Below are positions 22,401-30,829 of a DNA stretch of 64,000 nucleotides, in pieces. How positions within the stretch are numbered: the stretch's first letter is position 1; each line of letters starts with the position of its first letter. This stretch comes from Acidicapsa ligni (lineage in GTDB: Bacteria > Acidobacteriota > Terriglobia > Terriglobales > Acidobacteriaceae). Position numbers and translations under genes: made by a program. The notes under the pieces were generated by a model, which worked only from the letters and a program-made list of their open reading frames with translations, had not been told where the DNA came from and searched no databases. Where the stretch lies: the NCBI RefSeq assembly GCF_025685655.1, contig NZ_JAGSYG010000001.1:62001-126000 (forward strand), written 5' to 3'.

Positions 22401-22934
22401 ACCGTTCTTTTTGCGAGCCCCTGGAAGTTACACCACCTGACAGGCGATTTCATCAACGGTTGGAACATTGCAGCACTTACCCAGTACCGCAGCGGATTGC
22501 CGTTTACCATGCGGACCAGCGGCTATATTCCGGGGTTTTACGACAGTGAAAGACGGCTCATCGAAGGTGTCGGCCCTGGCATGAATGGCTCCGGAGGCGA
22601 TAATCGCGTTTACGGCATCGGTCGCAATACCTATCGCTATCCGGCGACTTACACCGCCGATGCTCGGTTGGGCAAGCGCTTCCATCTTGCGAGGCAACGT
22701 GAAGTGGAGTTGCTCGCCGAGAGCTTTAATCTCTTTAACCATCAGAACGTAACGTTGCTTGAAACCACCGGCTACATTCTCGATCGCGGCTCAACATCGG
22801 GCAGCTTGCCCACGCTCAACTTTCTCACCGGCCTGACAACCGGGAGCACCGAGTTCGGCAAGCCGCTCGACGTGAATGCGACTAATTTCTATCGTCAGCG
22901 CGAGATCCAATTAGGCCTTCGCGTTCGCTTTTGA
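19446..22934 (+). CDS. Oar-like TonB-dependent outer-membrane receptor with carboxypeptidase-regulatory domain
   Basis: A 1162-residue outer-membrane protein. After a signal peptide (about residues 1-40) comes a carboxypeptidase-regulatory-like beta-sandwich (about 48-135, with GSYKLTGLAPGEYRIEAE), then a TonB plug (LSGRNWQAMITLTPG, SRGGQTLGASG) and a long beta-barrel ending in an aromatic C-terminal strand (REIQLGLRVRF). GGAG lies eight bases before the ATG. In Acidobacteria such proteins are thought to import large organic substrates, commonly glycans. A GH51 arabinofuranosidase gene follows 0.7 kb downstream on the same strand, which hints at plant or microbial polysaccharide, but the ligand is unproven. 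Its stop codon is only 7 bases from the stop of the convergent gene. Confidence 0.85.
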   Translation: MPVCSRSHGRSSFELLRRWLIAAALFGALATALSAFSEPSGSDAYSTGSLDGHLTDWHSVPLVQAVVVVRNLATGAAVRTITGKNGSYKLTGLAPGEYRIEAEVPQLGKGQVEGILISAGHATRVQAALVMELPQINSTIQVDTHDLDTVSPAVTTMIAGDELNAVPLSGRNWQAMITLTPGASSASQAATDAGGNTGKVSPVRSVSSESNVSNIFMTDVSDLDADSSIDGIENTPAFSGSNQLSRGGQTLGASGSSGSSGVMTLESRTGSARAGGGEPSGSPLNIATQHGGSWLHGQAFYLNRQSLWGAQNPYTQRILETATATGIDIAQFTPEPYTPPNSRQTFGLGIGRNSKHDKLFWFAALDGLLSNDPAIATVRHPDDFFAQPTIPELTVLGARLGITGPDLIEQEVAGYSGFLEQMTGLLGTVPRTTAQIQGFARLDWHVGEHHHLSVEGNASDANAPGGALTRSSETYGSHSFGNSSASQTWGLVKWDSFLTPNLLNDAAVQFGRYLLIDSPQSPSAFEAPLISNTWGELPEIVADSKYGFILGKPAQLGKSSYPDERSYRVQDMMSWVRGKNLLKLGGSVAHISDATNTLINQTGTYSYADVLNLASDVASFTKYGLAGIDNPFADQHNCDATGKARAVDGVITGLGYLPCYAWYSQRIGPAQWHLSTNDMAGFATEQWQPRHNLTFSAGVRVETEQLPPPIAFAQNPDLAATQKLPGMTMNWGPRFGIAWAPFSSSAGKATVLRVGAGLYYGRIDNSSILSALTQTGSPKGDLNFFFKPTDAGAPPFPYAFSTQPVTVVKPGAVSFAPRFRPQEVDQAIVSLEQQLPGHWVVQMSGMASLGRRLPISIDTNLIDTNLNAAQGPGTITYSVVDALQAGPIKTPTITVPFYFARLNPNYQQLSSIEDRANSTYEAAMIKVVRYGGHGLSLHAHYIYAHATDWNPNESGNVAVDDVLDPQDFRQEYGTSNIDIRHSAQATVLFASPWKLHHLTGDFINGWNIAALTQYRSGLPFTMRTSGYIPGFYDSERRLIEGVGPGMNGSGGDNRVYGIGRNTYRYPATYTADARLGKRFHLARQREVELLAESFNLFNHQNVTLLETTGYILDRGSTSGSLPTLNFLTGLTTGSTEFGKPLDVNATNFYRQREIQLGLRVRF

Positions 22935-22941
22935 ATTGCCA

Positions 22942-23451
22942 TTAACTTGTGTGATCCAGCAGGATCTTCCAACCATCCGATCCCTTGTGCCACACCAGGC
23001 TGAAGATGCCGTCATCCTTTTTGGCTTCACCCCTGGCCGTTCGCTCCAGGTGAAAACGCCCTGTAACCACGGCGTATTCCGTCGCCCCTGAAGCCGATGG
23101 AAGCAACCTTATTTCAAGATCTGCAAAGGTGAGTGTGCCCATCTGCTCCTTGTTCGTATAGGACTTCTTATATCGCTCCATAATCGGAGCAAAGCCTTTG
23201 TTGATCTTGATACCGATGAACGTGGTTTCAGGGGAGTTTTCATAGCTTGCCATAAACCCAGGGATGTCGGCTCGATTCCACGCTGCAACCTGTGCATCCA
23301 GCACTGATCGGATCGCGGCTTTGTCTCCGTTGCCTGGAATATCCCGGCTGCTAACCCTCTGCGCGAACGCCAGATTGGCCAGCCCAAAAACCAATGCCAG
23401 CAGGATCGCCAATGCCTGCCTGCCGCTGTAATTGCGAGTACGAATGCGCAT
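22942..23451 (-). CDS. Exported SnoaL/DUF4440-like protein
   Basis: A 169-residue protein with a signal peptide (residues about 1-30, ending LAFAQ) and a cystatin-like alpha+beta domain of the SnoaL/NTF2 type: AIRSVLDAQVAAWNRADIPGFMASY, then a beta sheet ending SDGWKILLDHTS. The family includes isomerases and non-enzymatic binding proteins; I cannot assign a reaction. It is convergent with the receptor gene and divergent from the GH51 gene. Confidence 0.75.
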   Translation of the reverse strand: MRIRTRNYSGRQALAILLALVFGLANLAFAQRVSSRDIPGNGDKAAIRSVLDAQVAAWNRADIPGFMASYENSPETTFIGIKINKGFAPIMERYKKSYTNKEQMGTLTFADLEIRLLPSASGATEYAVVTGRFHLERTARGEAKKDDGIFSLVWHKGSDGWKILLDHTS

Positions 23452-23641
23452 GGAAAATCTCCCGCAGCCAGCCTACAACGGATTCCTGTGCGCCATTTAT
23501 TTTCCTATTGTTTCGTAATGAAAACACGATATGTCTTCGGTCCCTGAGAGGTTAAAATCACCAGCGAAACTCTTGCCAACTCCAGGTGGACAGAATAATA
23601 TCGGCTTTCGAGAAAACCTTTACCCGGAAGAGGTTCCAGAA

Positions 23642-25567
23642 ATGCGCTCTTTGCCTATCCTCATGAAAATCAGCCCGCTTCTGGGTCTCTTGCTCGCTCT
23701 GCCTGCGCTCGCTCAGGCACAGGAAAAATCTCCCGTCGTGCTCGCCATTCAAGTAGACAAACCACTGCACAGCGTGAGCCCCATGCTCTACGGGTTGATG
23801 ACCGAAGAGATCAACTTCTCTTACGATGGCGGCCTGTATCCCGAGATGGTCAAGAATCGAACGTTGCGGGACCGAAACTGGAATCAGCAGGATTGGCTTG
23901 TAATCCAAAACGCAGCAGCAGGGGCCAAATTCGAGAAGGACAAAACCACCGGTCCTTCCGCTGCGCTGCATGACAGCATCAAGCTGACCGTGACCTCGGC
24001 TTCGCCATCGGAACCTGCCGGTTTGCGCAACATGGGCTACTGGGGCTATCCACTACGCCCGGACATGACCTATACCGCATCGCTTTACGCGAAAGCGGAT
24101 GCGTCCGGCATGGGACCATTGAGCGTCAGCCTGATCAACAACAAGACCGGCAGGAGCGTCGCGCATGCTGAAATTCCATCCATCGGTAGCGATTGGAAGC
24201 AGTATACGGTTACCCTGCACACCGAAAAGATCGCTCCCTCGGAAGAAAACCATCTCGAACTGACCCTTTCCAAACCGGGAACTCTCTGGATGAACCTGGT
24301 CTCGGTCTTTCCACCCACATACAAAGGCCGCGTCAATGGCAACCGCATCGACCTGATGGAAAAGCTTGCGGGAATGCACCCGGCATTTCTTCGTTTCCCG
24401 GGCGGTAATTATCTTGAGGGCGACCACATCGACGAGCGCTACGAATGGAAGAAGACTATCGGCCCACTGGTCGATCGACCGACCCATCCCAGTCCCTGGA
24501 ATTACCACTCATCGGATGGCCTCGGCCTGCTTGAGTTCCTGGAGTGGTGTGAAGACCTGCACATGCAGAATGTGCTCGCCGTCTACGCTGGTTATTCGAT
24601 GAAGCAGGAGCATGTTGAGCCCGGCAAAGATCTCGAACCCTACGTCCAGGATGCGCTGGATGAGATCGAATATGCGACCGGAAGCACCGACACAAAGTGG
24701 GGCGCCGAGCGTGCCAGGGACGGTCATCCTGCACCGTTCAAACTGGCTTATGTCGAGATAGGCAATGAGGATTGGTTCGATCAATCGAAGAGCTACGATG
24801 GCCGTTTTGCGCAGTTCCACGATGCCATCAAGAAGAAGTATCCCGACCAAAAACTGATCGCCACCGCGCCTGTAACCAGCCGCAAGCCCGACGTGCTGGA
24901 TGACCACTTCTATCTCAGCTCTGAAAACTACTTCGACGACGTACATCACTATGACAAGTTCGATCGCAACGGTCCCAGGATCTTCATGGGGGAATACGCG
25001 ACGATGGAAGGCTCGCCGACGGGCGATTTCGGCGCGGCGCTGGGCGATGCGGCGTGGCTTACCGGGGTGGAGCGCAACAGCGATGTGGTCGTAATGTCGA
25101 GCTATGCGCCGCTGCTGGTGAACATTCACAACGGTGGTATGCAGTGGCATCCCGACCTGATCGGCTATGACGGCCTGACGAGCTATGGTTCGCCAAGCTA
25201 TTACGTGCTTTCGCTCTTTGCCGACAAAGTTGGAGATGCTGTTCCGGATTCAACGATGACCGGCGCTGGGCCGCGGGTAGCGTATTCCGTCACCCATCAG
25301 GACGCGACAGGCAAAGTCTTTGTCAAGGTGGTCAACGGCGTTCCCACTGCGCAGGAGTTGGAAATCGATTTAAGCGGTGTAAGTGGAATTGTCGGCCCGG
25401 CGAAGCTGACGCGGCTGCATGCCCTGTCCCCTGCAGATACCAACACCATCCTTGATCCGAAGCACATCGTTCCGGTGGAGAGCACGCTTCCTGTTATGGG
25501 AACGAAGCTGAAACACATAATTCCGGGATATTCTTTTGAGCTGATTGAGCTTGATACGAAGAAATAA
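23642..25567 (+). CDS. Secreted GH51 alpha-L-arabinofuranosidase
   Basis: A 641-residue exported glycoside hydrolase that should remove terminal arabinofuranose from arabinan or arabinoxylan. The open frame begins earlier (23531), but the ATG at 23642 has AGAGG nearby and starts a clean signal peptide (MRSLPILM… to ALAQAQ). A carbohydrate-binding jelly roll (CBM4/9-like, about residues 110-230) precedes the catalytic barrel, which shows FLRFPGGNY, the acid/base glutamate in EIGNEDWF and the nucleophile in FMGEYA. A C-terminal beta domain follows. A bidirectional terminator separates it from dnaA. Confidence 0.9.
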   Translation: MRSLPILMKISPLLGLLLALPALAQAQEKSPVVLAIQVDKPLHSVSPMLYGLMTEEINFSYDGGLYPEMVKNRTLRDRNWNQQDWLVIQNAAAGAKFEKDKTTGPSAALHDSIKLTVTSASPSEPAGLRNMGYWGYPLRPDMTYTASLYAKADASGMGPLSVSLINNKTGRSVAHAEIPSIGSDWKQYTVTLHTEKIAPSEENHLELTLSKPGTLWMNLVSVFPPTYKGRVNGNRIDLMEKLAGMHPAFLRFPGGNYLEGDHIDERYEWKKTIGPLVDRPTHPSPWNYHSSDGLGLLEFLEWCEDLHMQNVLAVYAGYSMKQEHVEPGKDLEPYVQDALDEIEYATGSTDTKWGAERARDGHPAPFKLAYVEIGNEDWFDQSKSYDGRFAQFHDAIKKKYPDQKLIATAPVTSRKPDVLDDHFYLSSENYFDDVHHYDKFDRNGPRIFMGEYATMEGSPTGDFGAALGDAAWLTGVERNSDVVVMSSYAPLLVNIHNGGMQWHPDLIGYDGLTSYGSPSYYVLSLFADKVGDAVPDSTMTGAGPRVAYSVTHQDATGKVFVKVVNGVPTAQELEIDLSGVSGIVGPAKLTRLHALSPADTNTILDPKHIVPVESTLPVMGTKLKHIIPGYSFELIELDTKK

Positions 25568-25588
25568 CTCGACTCTTGCATCACGAAT

Positions 25589-25625
25589 AAAATGGCCACT
25601 CCCGATATCACGGAGTGGCCATTTT
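25589..25625. terminator. Bidirectional terminator between GH51 gene and dnaA
   Basis: Perfect 14-base arms (AAAATGGCCACTCC and its complement) with a nine-base loop; A-tract on one side and T-tract on the other. Confidence 0.9.
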
Positions 25626-25662
25626 ACTTATTACCTGATTACATCGACTTATACGCCGGATG

Positions 25663-27120
25663 TTATCCGTTCAGGGTTTCCTGCAACTTATTAATCGTTC
25701 GATTGAGATCCTTGTCCGTTCGGCGCAGCTCGTCGATCTTTCCGATGGAATGCATAACTGTTGTGTGATGCTTGCCACCGAACTGACGGCCTATCTCAGG
25801 CAAGCTTGCTTCGGTCAGATTTTTGGCCAGATACATGGCAATCTGCCGAGGTACAACGACAGCGCGCGAATTATTCTTCTGCTTCAACTCGCTCACGCGC
25901 ATGCCGAAGCTTTCAGCCACAGCTTTCTGGATCGCATCGATGGTGATCTTGCGAACCTGCGTGTCGATGAATTGCTTGAGGCATTGCTGCGTGGACTGGA
26001 GTGTAATCTCCATGCCGTTCATGTTGCACCAGGCGATCAGCCGCACCAGTGCGCCCTCCAGCTCACGCACGTTGGTGCGCACGTTGGAAGCGATGAACAT
26101 CGCAACATCCGTCGGCAGGCTGGCCTGTTCGCTCTCTGCTTTCTTTTGCAGAATTGCGACCTTCGTCTCCAGATCCGGCGGCTGAATATCCGCAATCAAT
26201 CCCCACTCAAAACGCGAGCGTAGACGATCTTCAATCTCCGCAAGTTCCTTTGGAGGGCGATCGGAAGCGATGACGATCTGCTTCATGCTTTCGTGCAGCG
26301 CGTTGAAAGTATGGAAGAACTCTTCCTGCGTGCGCTCCTTCTGCGCGATGAACTGAATATCGTCGATCAGCAGCACATCCACGCCGCGGAAGCGATCGCG
26401 GAAACTCGTCATGCGGTCGTTACGCAGCGAGTTGATCATCTCGTTGGTGAACTTCTCCGCGGACACATAGCAGATGCTCGCAATGGGCTGGCGACGCTTC
26501 ACTTCGTGGCCAATGGCGTGCATTAAATGCGTCTTGCCCATTCCGACGCCGCCATACAGAAACAGCGGATTGTAAGCCTTCGACGGACGCTCTGCTACAG
26601 CCAGTGAAGCGGCGCGCGCGAACTGGTTGCCATTGCCGATCACAAAATTTTCGAATGTATAACGCTGGTTGAGCTGCGCTGCGCTTGACCAGTCAAACTT
26701 CGCCTGCTGCTCAGAGACGTAGCCGCCGCGGCGGTTGTTCTGGTTGGCATAGTTGGACTGGTTATAGCCAGACTGGCTTGGATGAGGAGCCGTCGGCGCA
26801 TGCGTCGGCACTGGGCCAAAGCCGCCATCCTTGCGTACTGGAGGCTGCGAAGGGTCATCGTCGATCGTGACGAATGCCACATCATCCATATCAAGCTTGA
26901 GCAGATCGATCGCTTCCTGAATCAGGTCGCTGTACTTGTCGCCAATGTGCTGGAACTCTTCTGTTGGAATCCGCACATAAAGCGTGCGGCCCGCGATGTG
27001 GCTATAACGAGTAGGCTTGAGCCAGGTCTCGAAAGACTGTCGATTGACCTTCTTTTCGAGAGCCGCCAGAATTTGAATCCAGGGGTTGATTACCGGGGCT
27101 GGGGAGGTTGCAAATGACAT
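25663..27120 (-). CDS. dnaA: Chromosomal replication initiator DnaA
   Basis: DnaA, 485 residues. Domain I (about 1-85) carries WIQILAALEKKVNRQSFETWLKPT; domain II is a short Pro/Gln/Asn-rich linker; domain III is the AAA+ module with GGVGMGKTHL and DVLLIDDIQF; domain IV binds DnaA boxes with GGKHHTTVMHSI. The ATG at 27120 has AAGGAAG upstream and is preferred over an in-frame GTG at 27141. Unlike the common order, dnaN and recF do not follow; the neighbour across the terminator is a secreted glycosidase gene. It diverges from rpmH. Confidence 0.97.
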   Translation of the reverse strand: MSFATSPAPVINPWIQILAALEKKVNRQSFETWLKPTRYSHIAGRTLYVRIPTEEFQHIGDKYSDLIQEAIDLLKLDMDDVAFVTIDDDPSQPPVRKDGGFGPVPTHAPTAPHPSQSGYNQSNYANQNNRRGGYVSEQQAKFDWSSAAQLNQRYTFENFVIGNGNQFARAASLAVAERPSKAYNPLFLYGGVGMGKTHLMHAIGHEVKRRQPIASICYVSAEKFTNEMINSLRNDRMTSFRDRFRGVDVLLIDDIQFIAQKERTQEEFFHTFNALHESMKQIVIASDRPPKELAEIEDRLRSRFEWGLIADIQPPDLETKVAILQKKAESEQASLPTDVAMFIASNVRTNVRELEGALVRLIAWCNMNGMEITLQSTQQCLKQFIDTQVRKITIDAIQKAVAESFGMRVSELKQKNNSRAVVVPRQIAMYLAKNLTEASLPEIGRQFGGKHHTTVMHSIGKIDELRRTDKDLNRTINKLQETLNG

Positions 27121-27660
27121 TGATAACTTCCTTACGTGCACGCTATGCGCGCCTGTATTCCTGATCAGTAAACGATCTTTATTACGCTACAAAAAAAGCA
27201 ATGCTTCGCCCTCGGCGCGCAGTGTGTAACTTCGCGTCGTCTCTGTTCTTATAACTGCCGAGAGATTTTCGGACTGGGTCGCCCGAAATTTGCATCGACT
27301 TCGTAGACAAAAATTCAGTTCAGCGGTGCGTCAGAATCTTTGGTGAACGGGTCCGATACTAGCACAATTCGCGGGTTCTGCAACCTCTCATTCATATAAC
27401 TCTGGGAATTGCACCAGCCATGGTGAAACTTGAAGAAACTCTTCGAAAAGACAGGCTGAGGAAGGTGTTTCAGAGCCCCTTCAGTGCCGTTCGAACCAAG
27501 ACAAATCTTAGCCCGAATTCGGATTCTACACCCCTCCGGCTGGATGGAAAAGCCTCATACAAAACACATCTCACTCTGGATTCCAAACTGGTTCTGCGCT
27601 ATACTTAAAACTTGCCATTCAGGCACAGATTTTCACAAAGAAGGTTCAGGAGCAGCTCCC
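27121..27660. other. Divergent dnaA-rpmH intergenic region, possible replication-origin zone
   Basis: About 540 bases between the two starts. In many bacteria oriC lies at this junction. I looked for DnaA boxes (TTATNCACA on either strand) and found no perfect match; the nearest is ATTTTCACA about 25 bases before rpmH, with one mismatch. A possible rpmH -10 element TATACT lies at 27600-27605 with a poor -35. The rest holds nothing I can name, so the origin assignment is not supported beyond gene context. Confidence 0.3.
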
Positions 27661-27816
27661 ATGCCCAAGCGCACATTTCAGCCCAACCGCCGCAAGCGCG
27701 TCAAGACCCATGGCTTTCGGGCCCGCATGAAGACCAAGAGCGGAGCAGCCGTACTCAGCCGCCGCCGCGCACAGGGCCGCAAGCGCGTTGCCGTCAGCGC
27801 TGGCTTCCGCGACTAG
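27661..27816 (+). CDS. rpmH: 50S ribosomal protein L34
   Basis: L34, 51 residues: [23 protein letters not shown] with the basic C-terminus [16 protein letters not shown] lies ten bases upstream of the ATG at 27661. It opens the rpmH-rnpA-yidD-yidC series. Confidence 0.97.
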   Translation: MPKRTFQPNRRKRVKTHGFRARMKTKSGAAVLSRRRAQGRKRVAVSAGFRD

Positions 27817-27997
27817 TTTTCAGCGTGGCCGCTCTTCCCTGTGAATTTACGGGTCAGAGCGGCCATTGCTTGAGCGTTAGATCGTTAGATCATCCAGCCC
27901 AGTCGTTGCACCGGCTTCATTCCCTGTCCACAGTCACTACCGACTTCGCGAGTAGCGGCACCCGCCAAATTACTTCTGTCGGCAGACGGTGCCAGCG

Positions 27998-28483
27998 ATG
28001 ACTTCCCTATCTGAGCCTCGATCGGTATTGCCAGCATCGGCACAGGACTTTCGCCTGCGCAAACATGCTGACTATCAGCGTGTTTACAAGGCCACTCGCA
28101 AGCAGTTCAGCCCGTCGATGACGTGGTTTGTCGCCGCGAGGCCCACGCTGCCTGCTGTCGAGCTGCAGAGCTGCCCCCGTGTCGGCCTTACTGTGGGCAA
28201 GGTCATCGGCAAGGCGCATGAGCGCAATCGCATCAAACGCCGCCTGCGCGAGATCATCCGGCAGCATCTTTGCGAATTGCCAGACAACATCGATCTGATC
28301 CTGCATCCGCGCCGTTCTGTCATAACGATGGAATCCGGGAAACTTCAGACCGAGGTTTTGCGTATCTTCCGTCAGGTGGCAACGCAGATGCGGCAATCTG
28401 TTCCTCCGGCAGCGGCCAAAGCTGCTGCTCAAGGCACAAATCAGGTCCACGTTCTGGCGCCGCGGCCTACCACTTCGTTATGA
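27998..28483 (+). CDS. rnpA: Ribonuclease P protein component
   Basis: RnpA, 161 residues, the protein subunit that helps RNase P RNA process tRNA precursors. It has FRLRKHADYQRVYK, CPRVGLTVGKVIGKAHERNRIKRRLRE and the basic RNR motif. The ATG at 27998 is taken as start; a GTG three codons upstream is equally in frame. The C-terminal tail beyond about residue 125 is Ala/Pro-rich and longer than usual. The stop overlaps the yidD start (ATGA). Confidence 0.93.
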   Translation: MTSLSEPRSVLPASAQDFRLRKHADYQRVYKATRKQFSPSMTWFVAARPTLPAVELQSCPRVGLTVGKVIGKAHERNRIKRRLREIIRQHLCELPDNIDLILHPRRSVITMESGKLQTEVLRIFRQVATQMRQSVPPAAAKAAAQGTNQVHVLAPRPTTSL

Positions 28484-28797
28484 AGCGCATTTTGTTGGCG
28501 ATTCTCGGCTTCTACCGCTACTGGCTCTCGCCGGCTATGCATTCGCTCTTCCCTGGTGGTTGCCGCTACGAGCCTACGTGCTCCCAGTACGCAGTGGAAG
28601 CCGTAACCATCCACGGGCCAGTACGCGGCTCCTGGATGGCCCTGCGCCGTCTCCTGCGCTGCCATCCTTTTGCGCGAATCCGCAATGGCGGTTTCGATCC
28701 CGTTCCATTCCCCGGCACTCCATCTTCAACCCGACCCGTTACCATAGAAAGCGGCGCTCTTCACGCGGCGCACCTTTGTAACAAACGACAGGACTGA
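28480..28797 (+). CDS. yidD: Membrane protein insertion efficiency factor YidD
   Basis: YidD, 105 residues, a small membrane-associated protein that aids YidC-dependent insertion. It shows LLAILGFYRYWLSP, the CRYEPTCSQYAVEAV signature with its cysteines, and GSWMALRRLLRCHPF. It begins in the ATGA overlap with rnpA and ends four bases before yidC. The C-terminal 25 residues after FDPVPFP are variable. Confidence 0.95.
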   Translation: MKRILLAILGFYRYWLSPAMHSLFPGGCRYEPTCSQYAVEAVTIHGPVRGSWMALRRLLRCHPFARIRNGGFDPVPFPGTPSSTRPVTIESGALHAAHLCNKRQD

Positions 28798-28801
28798 ACC
28801 T

Positions 28802-30631
28802 TTGGCTGAACTTCGTAATCCCAATGCTCCAACGCAGGGCTCCGGTGGCGGAGGCGGCGACATGCGCTCCATGATCGCCTTTACCGTTCTGGCCCTGGTC
28901 GCACTTCTTGCCTTTCAATACTTCAAGCCGACACCACCTCCGGCTCCGCAGCCGCAACAACAGCAGCAGAGCAGCCAGCCCTCATCGGCAGCGCCCAGCC
29001 AGCCAGCGGCGAGTGGAGCGGTCCCGGCTCCGGGTGCAGCGCCCATTGTTGCAGCGTCCTCTGAAACTGAGACTGTAGTCGAGAACGAGCTTTACCGCAT
29101 CACATTTACCAACAAAGGCGCGCAGGTCAAACACTGGATACTCAAGCATTACTGCGCAGAGTCCGAAGGCCGCAAGATGGACCGCAACTGCAAGGACCCG
29201 CAGGGCCGGCAGTGGAATCTGGATCTTGTCGATCAGCCGGCCGCCGCGCAATTTGGCCTGCCTCTCTCGCTGTACACCTATGAGCCAGCGCTGACCACGG
29301 AACTCAATCAGGCGCTCTATCAGGCCTCATCGACCGGCCATGTTGCCGCACCCGCGGGCATCATCTTCAAGTACTCCAAGGGCCCGCTGACGGTCACGAA
29401 GACCTTTACGTTCAACGACACTTACGTCATTGACACGCAGGTCAACGTCACTCGGAATGGCTCACCGGTACGCGCTCTGATCTCCTGGCCCAGCGGTCTC
29501 GGCGATCAGGAAGAAGTGCCGCAGTACAACGCCAGCAAGTTTGACTGGTCGACCGATGGCAAGCGTGATTCCGTTGCCCCGACCAAGGTCAGCGGCAATG
29601 CCACGCTGGAGCAGTCTTACGACTACGCCGCGACGACCGATCTCTACTTCACCGCAACGTTCCTTCCTGCTGTTCCTTCGCGGGCAACAGTCGTCACGCT
29701 GCACAACACGCTCGACGTTCCCAAGGATGCCGCAAACCCGAACAGCGAGAAGTTCAAGGCTCCTGTTCTGGGCCTTGCAATGGGCGACACCAGCGGCAAT
29801 ACGCATACCCGCCTCTTTGCCGGACCGCTTCAATTTGACGTCCTCGCCTCGATCCACAGCACCGGGCCTGACGGCAATGCCACCGGCGAAGACCTGAAGC
29901 CGCTTATCCAGTTCGGCTTCCTCAAGATCATTGCCGAACCGCTCTTCCTGCTGTTGCGCTTTGTCTATCAACACATTGTCAGCAACTGGGGATGGGCGAT
30001 CATCATCGTCACCATCTTCTTTAACCTGCTCATGCTGCCCACCCGCATCATGATGATGAAGTCATCGCTCAAGATGCAGCGCGTGCAGCCCAGGCTGGAA
30101 GCCATCAAGAAGCGCTATGCGCATCTCAAGGCCACCGATCCCAAGCGGGCAGAGATGAACGCGGAGACGATGAAGCTGTACAAGGAAGAAGGCATCAACA
30201 TGTACGGTGGCTGCCTGCCGCTGCTCGTGCAGATGCCGCTCTTCTTCGCCTACTATCGCGTGCTGGCCAACGTCATCGAGTTGCGTCAGGCGCACTGGGG
30301 ATGGTTGCCAAACCTGGCCGCTGCAGACCCGTGGCATATCCTTCCGATCATCATCATCGCCAGCATGTTCCTTGTGCAGTTCATCACACCGTCACCGGGC
30401 ATGGACCCGGCACAACGGCGCATGATGGCCTTTATGATGCCGGCCATCTTCGGCTTCTCCATGTGGACCTACGCTTCGGGTCTGGCGCTCTACTGGGGTA
30501 CCGGCAACCTGCTCAATCTCGGCTTGCAGCTTGGCATCAACCGCTCGTCGATCGGCCGCGAATTACATGCTCTCGCCGCTAAACGGGCCGCCAAAAAAAC
30601 TGCGGGCAAGACCATCCAAGGCAGACGATAG
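28802..30631 (+). CDS. yidC: Membrane protein insertase YidC
   Basis: YidC, 609 residues, inserts and folds inner-membrane proteins. An N-terminal helix (about 23-41) is followed by a Pro/Gln/Ala-rich linker, the large periplasmic beta domain of Gram-negative YidC (about 80-370), and the five-helix insertase core (GWAIIIVTIFFNLLMLP, the basic cytoplasmic hairpin, YGGCLPLLVQMPLFFAYYRV). The start is TTG at 28802, four bases after yidD, with AGGA upstream; a later ATG at 28862 would drop the glycine-rich N-terminus. mnmE and mnmG, frequent neighbours, are not present downstream. Confidence 0.95.
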   Translation: MAELRNPNAPTQGSGGGGGDMRSMIAFTVLALVALLAFQYFKPTPPPAPQPQQQQQSSQPSSAAPSQPAASGAVPAPGAAPIVAASSETETVVENELYRITFTNKGAQVKHWILKHYCAESEGRKMDRNCKDPQGRQWNLDLVDQPAAAQFGLPLSLYTYEPALTTELNQALYQASSTGHVAAPAGIIFKYSKGPLTVTKTFTFNDTYVIDTQVNVTRNGSPVRALISWPSGLGDQEEVPQYNASKFDWSTDGKRDSVAPTKVSGNATLEQSYDYAATTDLYFTATFLPAVPSRATVVTLHNTLDVPKDAANPNSEKFKAPVLGLAMGDTSGNTHTRLFAGPLQFDVLASIHSTGPDGNATGEDLKPLIQFGFLKIIAEPLFLLLRFVYQHIVSNWGWAIIIVTIFFNLLMLPTRIMMMKSSLKMQRVQPRLEAIKKRYAHLKATDPKRAEMNAETMKLYKEEGINMYGGCLPLLVQMPLFFAYYRVLANVIELRQAHWGWLPNLAAADPWHILPIIIIASMFLVQFITPSPGMDPAQRRMMAFMMPAIFGFSMWTYASGLALYWGTGNLLNLGLQLGINRSSIGRELHALAAKRAAKKTAGKTIQGRR

Positions 30632-30650
30632 CAAAATCCACGCAATGCAA

Positions 30651-30688
30651 AAACCTGCTCCGGCAATAGCCGGAGCAGGTTTTTTTTC
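30651..30688 (+). terminator. Strong terminator after yidC
   Basis: Fourteen-base arms (AAACCTGCTCCGGC and complement) with a four-base loop (AATA) followed by a run of T. It closes the rpmH-yidC unit. Confidence 0.93.
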
Positions 30689-30829
30689 GTCCGATGCATT
30701 CGTACTTTCCATTCTTAAATAGAGAAAAACGCCGGTAGCTGCATCCTGGCGGTAAACTATAGTTCGTTCTTCAGATTCGTTCTCACAGGCTGACCTGCCT
30801 TCCCATCTTCTATCCACCGAGGTTTTTCG

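Noticed and set aside
27817..27997. CTGTCCACA near 27925 as a DnaA box
   Set aside because: It differs from TTATNCACA at two positions and stands alone between rpmH and rnpA, so it is not convincing.
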